In this document: in pieces, positions 9,101 through 18,482 of the stretch | Position numbering within the stretch: position 1 is the stretch's first letter | How the letters are laid out: each line of letters starts with the position of its first letter | Origin: Nitrospira sp. MA-1 | GTDB taxonomy: Bacteria; Nitrospirota; Nitrospiria; Nitrospirales; UBA8639 | Direction: 5' to 3' | DNA length: 64,000 bases | NCBI GenBank assembly: GCA_032139905.1 | Contig: JAQJDB010000006.1 | Coordinates: 682,001-746,000 of the forward strand | Made by a program: the position numbers and the translations under genes | The notes under the pieces: generated by a model | Database searches by the model: none | Seen by the model: only the letters and a program-made list of their open reading frames with translations | What the model was told of the DNA's origin: nothing

Positions 9101-12100
9101 TTACAGAGGAGGACTCTGGGGTTGAACGATGACGGAATACATGCTGAATCCTCCTCCGCTCGCATTGCCCCCGAGGGTAATGGTCCCGGCGGGGAAGGAC
9201 CGCACAAACAGGCTAAAGGTCGCATCCGAGGTCACCAGATTCGCGCCGGTATCCGAAAAGGTGCTCAACCATGAGGGTTTCGAAGTAATACGATCTCCAT
9301 GGGCGACATAGACCGATACTGGTTGATTGACCGTGAAACTAAGGAAGTCGGCATTCGTCGCGGCTTTATCATTGTTGGCGGTTCGGATATAGGTGGCGCC
9401 CTGCACACTGGAGGGGACGGTAGTAAAGGTATAGGCACGGTCGATATAGACGGTGCCGCCGGCTTGGAGGCCTGAGGCGGGCACCACATATGTTTGCCCA
9501 CTGGCGACGGTCAGATTCGAGAGGGTTAATGATGAGGGTGGAGGTGTGCTAGATACTGTTACTTGAATGGTTGCGGGGGTAGGATCGGCTAGCCCAAGGG
9601 CATCCGTCACCGTATAGGTCACGGTGAATACGCCGGCGGTATTAAAGGTGACGGAGCCGGGGTCCTCCACGGTGCGATCGGCCAGGCCCGAGCCCGAGCC
9701 AAAGGTCCACCGATGGGTGAATGGCGTATTGTTGTCTGGATCCGTGCCGGTGCCGGTAAAGGTGAGGGCTTGGCCTACCAGGATGCTCTGTGCCCCACTC
9801 GGCGTGTTGATGACCCCATTGGGGGCTTGATTGACAGGTCCTCCGCCACTCTGGGGTTGAACGATGACGGAATACATGCTGAATCCTCCTCCGCTCGCAT
9901 TGCCCCCGAGGGTAATGGTCCCGGCGGGGAAGGACCGCACAAACAGGCTAAAGGTCGCATCCGAGGTCACCAGATTCGCGCCGGTATCCGAAAAGGTGCT
10001 CAACCATGAGGGTTTCGAAGTAATACGATCTCCATGGGCGACATAGACCGATACTGGTTGATTGACCGTGAAACTAAGGAAGTCGGCATTCGTCGCGGCT
10101 TTATCATTGTTGGCGGTTCGGATATAGGTGGCGCCCTGCACACTGGAGGGGACGGTAGTAAAGGTATAGGCACGGTCGATATAGACGGTGCCGCCGGCTT
10201 GGAGGCCTGAGGCGGGCACCACATATGTTTGCCCACTGGCGACGGTCAGATTCGAGAGGGTTAATGATGAGGGTGGAGGTGTGCTAGATACTGTTACTTG
10301 AATGGTTGCGGGGGTAGGATCGGCTAGCCCAAGGGCATCCGTCACCGTATAGGTCACGGTGAATACGCCGGCGGTATTAAAGGTGACGGAGCCGGGGTCC
10401 TCCACGGTGCGATCGGCCAGGCCCGAGCCCGAGCCAAAGGTCCACCGATGGGTGAATGGCGTATTGTTGTCTGGATCCGTGCCGGTGCCGGTAAAGGTGA
10501 GGGCCTGGCCTACCAGGATGCTCTGCGCCCCACTCGGCGTGTTGATGACCCCATTGGGGGCTTGATTAACTGGTCCTCCGCCGTTACCGGACTCCATCAG
10601 CCGGATTGCACTGCCATACTTCCCTGTGTATTGGCTGGCGACGTTTCCATCAAAGCTAATGGTGAGCAGGATCTTCCCATCGCTTCCGGACTGAATGTTG
10701 CTAAATCGCGCCACATAACCCTTATCATTATCTGCTGGTAGCCGAGTCGAGGTATCTGACGACCCGGAGAAGATTACCCCGCCGACCTCACTGGGATTAT
10801 CGGTGGCGGCGGAACTCGCATTGATAAATGCGTCCTGTCCGGAAAGAGTTACGAGGGAGGCCCGATCCCAACCGTAAAAGTCTCGATGGGCAAAGAAGGC
10901 CAAATCGTAGGTCTTGCTCGGATTGAGCCCATTGAAGGTCAATAGGAGCGAGTTAGTGTCTTGATTGACATAGGAAATGACGCCAAGGGTACTGACTTTT
11001 CCATTAAAGATGGTGAAGGCGTCTCCCATGGTCGGGTTTGCGCCCTGAGTGGCTTGGCCACTACCGATAAACTCGCCGCCAGTGACCGTCAGGGTCACTC
11101 CGGTATCGAGGCCGGTGGTGAAATCTTTGAGCATGCCACTGCTGGGTAAGCCTGAGCCTCCGACGGGAGAGGTGAACTTCGTGATATTCGTTTCGAGTTG
11201 CCCTGATCCCCAGGCTAGGTCATTGTAAGCAGTAAAGCCTGTGCCTTGTGGCTGGACTGTTACTTGAATGGTCGCAGGGGTGGGATCGGCTAGCCCAAGG
11301 GCATCCGTCACCGTATAGGTTACGGTGAATACGCCAGCGGTATTAAAGGTGCCGGAGCCGGGGTCCTCCACGGTGCGATCGGCCAGGCCCGAGCCCGAGC
11401 CAAAGGTCCACCGATGGGTGAATGGCGTATTGTTGTCTGGATCCGTGCCGGTGCCGGTAAAGGTGAGGGCTTGGCCCACCTGGATGCTCTGCGCCCCACT
11501 CGGCGTGTTGATGACCCCATTGGGAGCTTGATTGGCAGGTCCTCCGCCACTCTGTGGTTGAACGATGACGGAATACATGCTGCTGTTCCCACCGCTAGCA
11601 TTGCCCCCGAGGGTAATGGTGCCGGCGGGGAAGGACCGAGCAAAGAGACGGAGGGTGGTATCCGAGGTCACCAGATTCACGCCGGTATCAGTAAAAGTGC
11701 TCAACCACGTAGGTTTCGGGGTGATACGCAGGTCATGAGCGACCGATACGGAGACGGGTTGAGTGACTGTAAAGCTGAGAAAGTCAGCATTCGTCGCGGC
11801 TTTATCATTGTTGGCGGTTCGGATATAGGTGGCGCCCTGCACACTGGAGGGGACGGTAGTAAAGGTATAGGCACGGTCGATATAGACGGTGCCGCCGGCT
11901 TGGAGGCCTGAGGCGGGCACCACATATGTTTGCCCACTGGCGACGGTCAGATTCGAAAGGGTTAATGGGTTTGGTTGCGACCCACTCTTCTGAATAGCCA
12001 TGGTGTCGGTGATGGCGCCTCCTGCCCGCAGATTTCGGAGGGTGAGGCTGCTGCCCGTGATGTCGAGGAGCACCGAGCCATAGGCCACATCAAACACCGC

Positions 12101-13372
12101 CATGACCGGATGCACGGGATGGGTGGAATCAAGATCATGCCCCCCATGGCCGGCCACGACATACACGGTTCCCTCGTGCGACACACCTCCGGCACTTTTC
12201 TGATACGCTCCGGTGCCCGAGGGCTGGCCATTGCCCGCATCCAGAATATGGCCATCGGCCAATAGGGTATTGAAGGACGGTGTAGCAAAGTTAGGTGAGG
12301 TGCCATAGCCGTAGGCGCCATCCAGGAGGTAAGACCGCTCATAGGCATGAGAATGCCCCGCAAGGACCAAATCCACTCCGCCGGCCTCCAGAATGGGTAG
12401 CACCGTCTCCCGCATATTGACCAATCGTCCACCGGAGTCGGCGGCATTGTCCGAGTCGTGGCCTTTCGAATAAGGCGGATGATGCCAGAAGGCGATCACC
12501 CACTCTTGCCCGGTGGCAGCCAGATCATTCTGTAACCAGGTCAACATCGGCGAGCCCGGAGCCCGACTACTGTCCATGGAGTCGAGCACAATGAAATGCA
12601 CATTGGCGTAATCAAAGGCATAGTAGGCTTCGGTGCCGGAGGCCACCCCTCCCGCTTGGCCGCTGCTCGGCAGGACATGGGCTTCGTAGTAAGGCCCAAT
12701 GCCCAGGGAACTGGAGCTGTTCGGAACCTCATGATTACCCAGCGTCGGCCAAAGAGGTGTCTGGCGGAGAATATCTTCGTAAATCTTAAAATGGTTGTTG
12801 GTAAATTGTGCGTCGGTGCCGCTTTGATACGCAATGTCCCCCATGTGCAAGATCAAGTTGGGAGCTGGCGGATTCAGCGCGGTCTCAGTCAGCATCGTAT
12901 CCCGCACATTCCTTTGGTTGTTACTGGCGTCGCCCGAATCCCCCAGCACCCACGCCCGAACGGGTGTGGCCGACCCGACGGGGGGCGCCGTGACAAAAAA
13001 GTGCTGAGTAGTGCCGGTAACTTGCACACCGTTCGTCACGGTGCCGACGTTATAGAAATATTTGGTGGCAGCGGTTAGCCCGGTAATCGTAACAATGTGA
13101 TCCTTGACGTTGAGTCCTGAGCGTGTGACCGCCGTACCGGTCGCCGTTTGGCTCAGAGAGCCGGCCACTGTGCCATATTTCACTTGGCTATTGTCTGCCG
13201 AATTCAGGTCCGTGCGCCACACCACCGTGACGGAGGTGGGAGTGACGAGTTGTAGATAGGGTTGCCGCACCACAGCGGCGGTCGCTGGCGTCACAAAAGT
13301 CACCAGCACAAATAGCGCACAGCCCAGCGCCACCATAATCCATTGTGATTTATTTAATTTTTCCAAGTGCAC
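9101..13372 (-). CDS. secreted 1423-residue phosphatase with PKD domains and repeated beta modules
   Basis: The same PAP-like catalytic half as the gene at 5394, with a different tail. The signal peptide is residues ~1-33 (ending TPATAA) and the phosphatase domain ~34-470 has all five PAP motifs intact. Then come a ~138-residue module (TLSNLTVASGQ...YIDRAYTF...SVIVQPQ), a PKD domain (NQAPNGVINTPSGAQS...), one copy of the GFTAYNDLAWG domain also found at 2604, and two further PKD + module pairs to the C-terminus. The last two pairs are a near-perfect 735-bp tandem DNA repeat. The protein ends abruptly (QSPPL) just after the last module. The start is GTG at 13372, 32 bp after the TPR gene; ATG 13336 is an alternative but lacks a ribosome site. 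The pair is probably co-transcribed. PKD and beta modules usually bind glycans or proteins, so attachment to the cell's own polysaccharide is a reasonable guess. Confidence 0.85.
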   Translation of the reverse strand: MHLEKLNKSQWIMVALGCALFVLVTFVTPATAAVVRQPYLQLVTPTSVTVVWRTDLNSADNSQVKYGTVAGSLSQTATGTAVTRSGLNVKDHIVTITGLTAATKYFYNVGTVTNGVQVTGTTQHFFVTAPPVGSATPVRAWVLGDSGDASNNQRNVRDTMLTETALNPPAPNLILHMGDIAYQSGTDAQFTNNHFKIYEDILRQTPLWPTLGNHEVPNSSSSLGIGPYYEAHVLPSSGQAGGVASGTEAYYAFDYANVHFIVLDSMDSSRAPGSPMLTWLQNDLAATGQEWVIAFWHHPPYSKGHDSDNAADSGGRLVNMRETVLPILEAGGVDLVLAGHSHAYERSYLLDGAYGYGTSPNFATPSFNTLLADGHILDAGNGQPSGTGAYQKSAGGVSHEGTVYVVAGHGGHDLDSTHPVHPVMAVFDVAYGSVLLDITGSSLTLRNLRAGGAITDTMAIQKSGSQPNPLTLSNLTVASGQTYVVPASGLQAGGTVYIDRAYTFTTVPSSVQGATYIRTANNDKAATNADFLSFTVTQPVSVSVAHDLRITPKPTWLSTFTDTGVNLVTSDTTLRLFARSFPAGTITLGGNASGGNSSMYSVIVQPQSGGGPANQAPNGVINTPSGAQSIQVGQALTFTGTGTDPDNNTPFTHRWTFGSGSGLADRTVEDPGSGTFNTAGVFTVTYTVTDALGLADPTPATIQVTVQPQGTGFTAYNDLAWGSGQLETNITKFTSPVGGSGLPSSGMLKDFTTGLDTGVTLTVTGGEFIGSGQATQGANPTMGDAFTIFNGKVSTLGVISYVNQDTNSLLLTFNGLNPSKTYDLAFFAHRDFYGWDRASLVTLSGQDAFINASSAATDNPSEVGGVIFSGSSDTSTRLPADNDKGYVARFSNIQSGSDGKILLTISFDGNVASQYTGKYGSAIRLMESGNGGGPVNQAPNGVINTPSGAQSILVGQALTFTGTGTDPDNNTPFTHRWTFGSGSGLADRTVEDPGSVTFNTAGVFTVTYTVTDALGLADPTPATIQVTVSSTPPPSSLTLSNLTVASGQTYVVPASGLQAGGTVYIDRAYTFTTVPSSVQGATYIRTANNDKAATNADFLSFTVNQPVSVYVAHGDRITSKPSWLSTFSDTGANLVTSDATFSLFVRSFPAGTITLGGNASGGGFSMYSVIVQPQSGGGPVNQAPNGVINTPSGAQSILVGQALTFTGTGTDPDNNTPFTHRWTFGSGSGLADRTVEDPGSVTFNTAGVFTVTYTVTDALGLADPTPATIQVTVSSTPPPSSLTLSNLTVASGQTYVVPASGLQAGGTVYIDRAYTFTTVPSSVQGATYIRTANNDKAATNADFLSFTVNQPVSVYVAHGDRITSKPSWLSTFSDTGANLVTSDATFSLFVRSFPAGTITLGGNASGGGFSMYSVIVQPQSPPL
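9113..9847 (-). repeat. 735-bp tandem repeat, C-terminal copy
   Basis: Direct repeat of 9848-10582 with a 735-bp offset (245 codons, in frame). Each unit encodes one PKD domain plus one YIDRAYTF-type module. Only a handful of differences were seen, for example near 9771 and 9833. Such identity implies recent duplication or gene conversion. Confidence 0.9.
9848..10582 (-). repeat. 735-bp tandem repeat, second copy
   Basis: Partner of 9113-9847. A more diverged third occurrence of the PKD part is at ~11255-11545 and of the beta module at ~11555-11970, separated from this copy by the GFTAYNDLAWG domain. Confidence 0.9.
11999..13324 (-). repeat. inverted repeat, right arm (1326 bp)
   Basis: Reverse complement of 5421-6746. 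It encodes the phosphatase domain of the minus-strand gene in the same codon phase as the left arm does for its gene. The arms enclose 5252 bp (6747-11998). Confidence 0.9.
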
Positions 13373-13404
13373 TTGCTGTTATGTAAGGGGCTGATGGCTA
13401 GTAT

Positions 13405-14364
13405 TTATTGGTTCTCTAATTTTCTTAAGAGGTCATCGGCCTCGGAAAAGTGCGGAGTCTTTTGAATAGCCACACGGAGATCTTGTTTGGCTTCTTCCAT
13501 CCGACCCATCGCTTGATAAACTTCCGCGCGGGCAAGTAGTTGCATGGCAGTCTGGCGTTTTCCCAGTACACGATTGGCTTCAGCTAATGCCTGTTCATAT
13601 GCGAGGCTGGCTGCTTCCGATCGACCCATATTATCTAGGATTTCCGCCCGTTTGAGGTGCCAGGATGTCTTTACTGACGAGCCAGCTATCTCTTTGTCTA
13701 CCAAGGCTAGGGCTTCACCGTATTGTTTTTGAACCATCCGTACACGGATGAGGCCATTTTTTAGTAAGATGGCATTTCCCAGCTTGGCAAGACCATCCTT
13801 ATATCCTTCTGCCGCATCCTCAAGCTTTCCCAAAGATTCCTGGAGTTTTCCTCGAACAAGGTATAGCTCAATGGTAGGTTGCAACTGAATGGCTGACGTA
13901 AAGTCTGTAATGGCCAGTTCAGATTGACCAGTTCGTAAATAAATGCTCCCGCGTTCGGCCAAAGCAAAGACTCGTTTCGGGTCGGATTCATCCTCAAGAA
14001 AATAATCCAATGCGGTCTTAGCTTCCTTGTCACGGCCTAGGGCAGAGAGAGTCAAAGCGCGTTGTAAAGCGACAGTGCGGTTCTCGCGATTCAGCAGCCA
14101 GGCCCGTTCTAAGTCAAGCAAGGATTCGATGTATTTTCCATTGGACCGATAGACCTGCCCACGCTGGACTAGCAGATCCACATTATCTGGATCCTTGATC
14201 AATTCCTCGGTGATTTCATGAATTTCTGGATCAAGCCCAGAATGGGCAGTGGCCAGCTGGACGAGGCCAAAGCATCCGAGTGCCAGTGCCAAAGAGGCTA
14301 TTGCCAGGACGGAAGATCTGTGTCGAGATCTGACTTGCTGGTCAATTTTAATGGAAACAGACAT
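13405..14364 (-). CDS. exported or membrane-anchored TPR protein
   Basis: A 319-residue protein with an N-terminal hydrophobic segment (VLAIASLALALGCFGLVQLATA, roughly residues 20-40) followed by about seven tetratricopeptide-like helical pairs (for example RGSIYLRTGQSELAITDFTS and RAEVYQAMGRMEEAKQDLRV). TPR arrays mediate protein contacts; no catalytic motif is seen. I start it at ATG 14364, which has a good ribosome site (aaaggaaag); ATG 14409 in frame would add 15 residues. It lies 32 bp upstream of the 1423-residue phosphatase on the same strand and is probably co-transcribed. A role in assembling or presenting that protein is inference from context. Confidence 0.8.
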   Translation of the reverse strand: MSVSIKIDQQVRSRHRSSVLAIASLALALGCFGLVQLATAHSGLDPEIHEITEELIKDPDNVDLLVQRGQVYRSNGKYIESLLDLERAWLLNRENRTVALQRALTLSALGRDKEAKTALDYFLEDESDPKRVFALAERGSIYLRTGQSELAITDFTSAIQLQPTIELYLVRGKLQESLGKLEDAAEGYKDGLAKLGNAILLKNGLIRVRMVQKQYGEALALVDKEIAGSSVKTSWHLKRAEILDNMGRSEAASLAYEQALAEANRVLGKRQTAMQLLARAEVYQAMGRMEEAKQDLRVAIQKTPHFSEADDLLRKLENQ

Positions 14365-14409
14365 GAGTCTTTCCTTTTCATTATTGGGAAATAGGGGCAT
14401 CTTGCTCAT

Positions 14410-15851
14410 CCGTGCGCCTCTCTATAAGGGGGTACTGCTTTAGATTGATGCATCTTCGATTTGAAAATAGTTGTCATGTTGGTCTGGTCGACGATAAATT
14501 TTTCCTGGTTTTCGCGAGCCTTTTGTACAGGCGGTAACTTCTTTGATTAAGAGAAACATAATTGTAGACAGTTTATTATGAAATTGTAAAAGAAGCCAAT
14601 TTCCGAAGCTAAATTTTCAGGGATATATAAACCCCTGGGCAATGCCTCTTTTAACCTATCGGTTTTTTTATCTCCGAAAGTACGGTATGTTCAGCGAGGC
14701 ACTCGACTTGGTGTTTGAGTCCTCGGCCGACCCCCTTACTCCCACTCCCACTCCCACCTGGTAAGAGGGTCTGGCCTATTTGCTGCCTTACACTTTTTTA
14801 GCGCCAATGGGAGGACATAAGGATCTGTGTCACGTCATGACCGTCCAGTCCAGGAAGTTACATAAGGTCAGGCCATCTTCAGTGTCGACCGAATTAGTGA
14901 ACAATTCCTGGTTCAGACTTGGGAAACTATGCTGAAGAGGTTTTTTTGGCGATCGTAGGTGTCTCCTCAAATCGCCGTCTGGATATATCCAGAAATTGGT
15001 TGTGGAACTCCCGAAAATCTAGGCATTGTGATTACCTAATCCAGGGCCCGACTAGTCTATGTCAACGATTTTTGCCTAAAGCAAGAACACTTATCTGGTG
15101 CAAAACATCATGGTTTCTTTTGGAACCTGCAGTCGTACGTCCTAACGGTCAATAACGGTAATGAGGATTCTCTGGTTCTCTCCCTCAATAATACCCTCCA
15201 TCAGCCTTGTTCTTTCCCTGACCTGATTGTTAACAGCAAGGGTAGAGGTGAAAACACTAGCTTTTCTACGTTTACTCCCTAGCAGTGATAGGCAACTATG
15301 GCCCAAACGCCACCTAGATCAGTCAGTTGACGGCATCCCTATCGCGCTCTTGTTGTGTGGTGTGGTCGTAGAAGCTGCATTGCAGCAGTCCTGAATGGGA
15401 GCGCATAGCAGTTTGTTTAGCCTGGTCTGAGGCAGGGATCGTCAAAAACTCCCAATAGACAATTGGGGACCAAAAAACCTGGAAGAAAATTAACGTGGAG
15501 GGAGTCTTTTTCTATTTCATCGTTCCTCCTGAATGAGTACTGCCGAGTATTCTGCCACAGATCTAAAACAATATTACAGATTTCGTTGCCTGGAACCAAA
15601 TACAGGATGGCTTAAGAAATTAGGGCCTCAAGCTCCGTTGATTTATCCACTTCAATATGGTTGGAGGTTGAACCAACTAAAAGGTCGGGGCAATTGTTAT
15701 TGGAGCAGAAAAATGCCTATGAGGTTAAAGGAGAAGTGTTGAATGAGAAATACATTCATGTTTATTTAAGAAATGCTAACGAAAAAATTGGAGTAAAGCG
15801 TTGAGTTAATTGAATTTTCTGATATGCTCTAATGAAGATGGAGACAATATA
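14410..15851. other. intergenic region, probably decayed sequence
   Basis: About 1.4 kb with no intact gene. A short ACTCCC repeat (three units) lies near 14741-14757. Short open frames at 14919-15155 and 15533-15742 have no recognised motif. Since the next 2.3 kb clearly contain broken genes, this stretch may be older decay of the same locus, but nothing identifiable remains. Confidence 0.4.
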
Positions 15852-16361
15852 ATGTCGGATTCTCGGTGGGATCTGGTTCATAGTAAAGCTCGTCAGGAAG
15901 ACGTGGCGGAGGCCAACTTACAGTTATTGGGTGTTTATATCTTCTGTCCAAGTTAAGAGGAAAGAGATTAAAATCGACTCGAAATAAGGCGAAAAGTGAT
16001 GGAGAGGTATTATTCCCAGGGTATATCTTTATATGAGTTGACATGAAGACCGATATCGGAAAGTGACTTATGCTCATGGGGTTCTGAGGGATGGTCAAGT
16101 TTGGTGCCGCACCAGCAATAGTGGAAGAAGAAATCATTGACTCAATTAGGAAGAGAGTTCACAATGGAGCTGTTTTCCTTCCCCCCTTTAGCTTCCTTTG
16201 AATCTGGACAAATTATTCGTATTAATCACGGGCCTTTTCATGGCCTTGAAGCAATTTTCGAACAGAACAGAACGGAATGGGACCCAACGAGTTTCACTTC
16301 CTATGAAACCGTGGCGTTTCAAGGCCGTATGGTTATTGGTTGCAAGTGCGTGGTGTTGTAA
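15852..16361 (+). pseudogene. decayed RfaH/NusG-like transcription antiterminator
   Basis: A full-length but broken homologue of the NusG/RfaH family, about 169 codons, the normal family size. It starts ATG TCG GAT (MSDSRWDLVHSKARQEDVAE), the conserved beginning of the NGN domain, then FCP. Frameshifts follow, and in other frames one reads LFPGYIFI, VKFGAAPAIVEEEIIDSIRK and finally ESGQIIRINHGPFHGLEAIF, the KOW motif of the C-terminal domain. In-frame stops and at least three frame changes make it non-functional. RfaH relatives are often the first gene of polysaccharide operons and let RNA polymerase read through long ones. A 6-bp hairpin (16373-16389) follows the stop. Confidence 0.85.
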
Positions 16362-17045
16362 TGAGAATTGATACGGCCCATTTGGCCGTTACGCGGAAAA
16401 TTGGGTCGAAGGCAAATTTAGTCAATAGGGTTTATTAACTCATTAATTATATTGAGCGACTATCCCTACTTTTTTCTTCATACATGAATAAGCATTCAAG
16501 TATAATAGCCTAAGTTACGACAAGGACAATTCAAAAATGGTAAGAAACAATTTGCCATTACATGCCATAGTTTCTTGATCATTTTGAATAATGGAATCAG
16601 AAGGGTAGGTGCCGTGAGTTCTAAAGTGCTCCCATTAGTCTTCATCTTGTCGGGCTGAGTAATTTTGGTATTTGTTTGAGCGGGAAAATTTGACCACAAG
16701 GTTGTTAACGCAGTTAGCTAGGTATGGCGGCAGCTTGGCAATTTTTGTCACAGGGAGGAATTGCCATCACCTCAAGGCAAAACGTGAAGTCATGATTTTT
16801 TTCGGGTAGAAGGACGTAAATCGGCGGTCAGATGAAATGCCGACTGTATTTTTCTTGATTTCCCACACGTAGGAATGAATCGTCCATGTAGTGGCCTGTT
16901 TCAATGTGTACGAATTTTTCTCCTTGTTTAATAGATGGATAATCTTAGTAATTTTGTGAGGATGTCATTGACAAAGTTCTCAAGGTTGATTCTGTCAGGG
17001 GTTTAGGGCTTAAAATTTCTTCTCGAGTCTGTTCTAGACAAATAA
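16362..17045. other. intergenic region between two pseudogenes
   Basis: About 680 bp, AT-rich, with no frame or motif I can support. It may hold a further decayed gene, but no family signature survives. Confidence 0.4.
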
Positions 17046-18160
17046 ATGATAACCTAAGATTTTCTGGTTATTGGTGCTGGAATCATCGGTATTAATGTCC
17101 CCCCGACAACTGAAACGGCAGTTTTACGATGAGACGGGGACTGTTATTGAAAACGGAAATCACTGTGATACTCGCGCCAGTTGTCGGAATAGCGGGGTGT
17201 TGCACGTTGGTTTTTATTAATTCACCGGAAAGTCAAATTTACACGCATAGGAAGTAAACGGCTAATGGGATGGTGTGAATCCAAGCAGATTTCGATGAAT
17301 AGGCTTGGAAAGCTCATTGTTACCAAAGATGGTGGCGAACATTTGGCTCAAGAAGAACTTCTCAGGTGAGGAAAATAATAAACGACATTGATATACAGGC
17401 TATTAATACCGTGGAAGAAGCAAACCCATTGAGCCTAGTGTGAAACTTACCAACAAGCTCTGTTTTTTTAACAATATCAATAATCGATCCAATTGAAGAT
17501 ATGCAATCAATGCCTAGGGATGCCATTGATGAATGGGTACAGGTTCGTTGCGCAAATTAGTATCTCAGGATAAGGAAGGAATGTCTTTACCTCAGGCGGT
17601 GCCTTTATATGTAGGGTATTTCATTTTTGAGCCTAGACTTTATGCAGACAAAATTGAAAAGGATTTCGGTTTTTTCGAGAATTATAAAAATTTGCCATTT
17701 TTTAAAGGACTCTCCTACTCGGATGAGCCAAGAGGAGGCATCCGAACAAATTTTCATCCATCTCCAAATTTGCGAAATCCTTTTCTCAGAGCTCGGGTCA
17801 CAGTCAACTCGGAGGGAAAGCGAAGATTAGACCAACCGCGATTCCGGCCTTTTGGCGGGAACAATTTTTCTGAATCGAGAAATTTAGCCTTCAAGAGTTG
17901 AGGAAATACTCCTGCGTTCATCTGATTACTTTGGCTTCGGCTTTACTAGATGGGGTGCAGCCAGGGAACTAGACGTCCTGGGGAGAGACCAGCGATAAGA
18001 GGGCAACTGGTCAATGTGAAGGCTTAGAGGTTTTTAATGGACTTTGTCCTTGAAGGAGAGGACAAATCCATTTAAATTTTAATGCAGTCTTCCTGGGTTT
18101 ATATGCTCTACCCCTTTTTCAGAGTTAGTCTGTGAGGATTTAGCCGAAATGGAAAGTTGA
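17046..18160 (+). pseudogene. lhgO: decayed L-2-hydroxyglutarate oxidase (LhgO-like FAD enzyme)
   Basis: Traces run the whole length of an LhgO-like FAD-dependent oxidase, about 371 codons. It starts ATG ATA ACC TAA: a stop at codon 4, then DFLVIGAGIIGIN, the FAD-binding GxGxxG loop. Further on are SGVLHVGFYYSPES, NRLGKLIVTKDG, YADKIEKDFGF, GLSYSDEPRGGIRTN, PTAIPAFWRE, LITLASALLDGVQP, MDFVLEGEDKSI and a C-terminal PFSELVCEDLAEMES ending in TGA at 18158-18160. These lie in different frames separated by frameshifts and stops. LhgO relatives are found in some polysaccharide loci, but the enzyme's role there is unclear. This copy cannot be functional. Confidence 0.85.
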
Positions 18161-18482
18161 TTAAGTTTAGTTGGTTCAATTGGGCCATCAAGGGTTATCA
18201 ATGTGGGTAGGGAATACTGAGTCTGAATGTGGGCATGTAGATGAGACCTCCTGCTTAAAGCCATGGTTTAATGGCCCGCTGCAAAAAACCAAGTCGAAGA
18301 GCTGTGGATATAGTGGGAAATTTTCTGATCGCATCAGATCCATGCCCCTCAAAAAATTAGGTGGTCACATACGGACTAGTAGGTTTTCGGAATTGGGTTG
18401 TTGACTGTTTTTCTTTTAGCTCTGGGTGCGTCCTTGGCCTGGGTATTATAATTGACGAGCAAATAAGAAAAGGGACAGGATT
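18161..18482. other. leader of the polysaccharide operon
   Basis: About 320 bp before the cytidylyltransferase gene. TATTATAAT near 18446 could be a -10 box, but no matching -35 is obvious. No JUMPstart/ops element was seen. An apparent 77-codon frame (18171-18404) has no motif. Confidence 0.35.

Noticed and set aside
12596-13078. 160-codon + strand frame inside the minus-strand phosphatase gene, repeated at 5667-6149
   Set aside because: Antisense shadow; its exact recurrence only reflects the inverted repeat.
14528-14536. GGCGGTAAC, near match to the RfaH ops element
   Set aside because: One mismatch at a conserved position, no pause-hairpin context, and about 4 kb from the operon it would control.
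14771-14790. GG-N10-GC element resembling a sigma54 promoter
   Set aside because: Poor match outside the two dinucleotides and no gene downstream on that strand.
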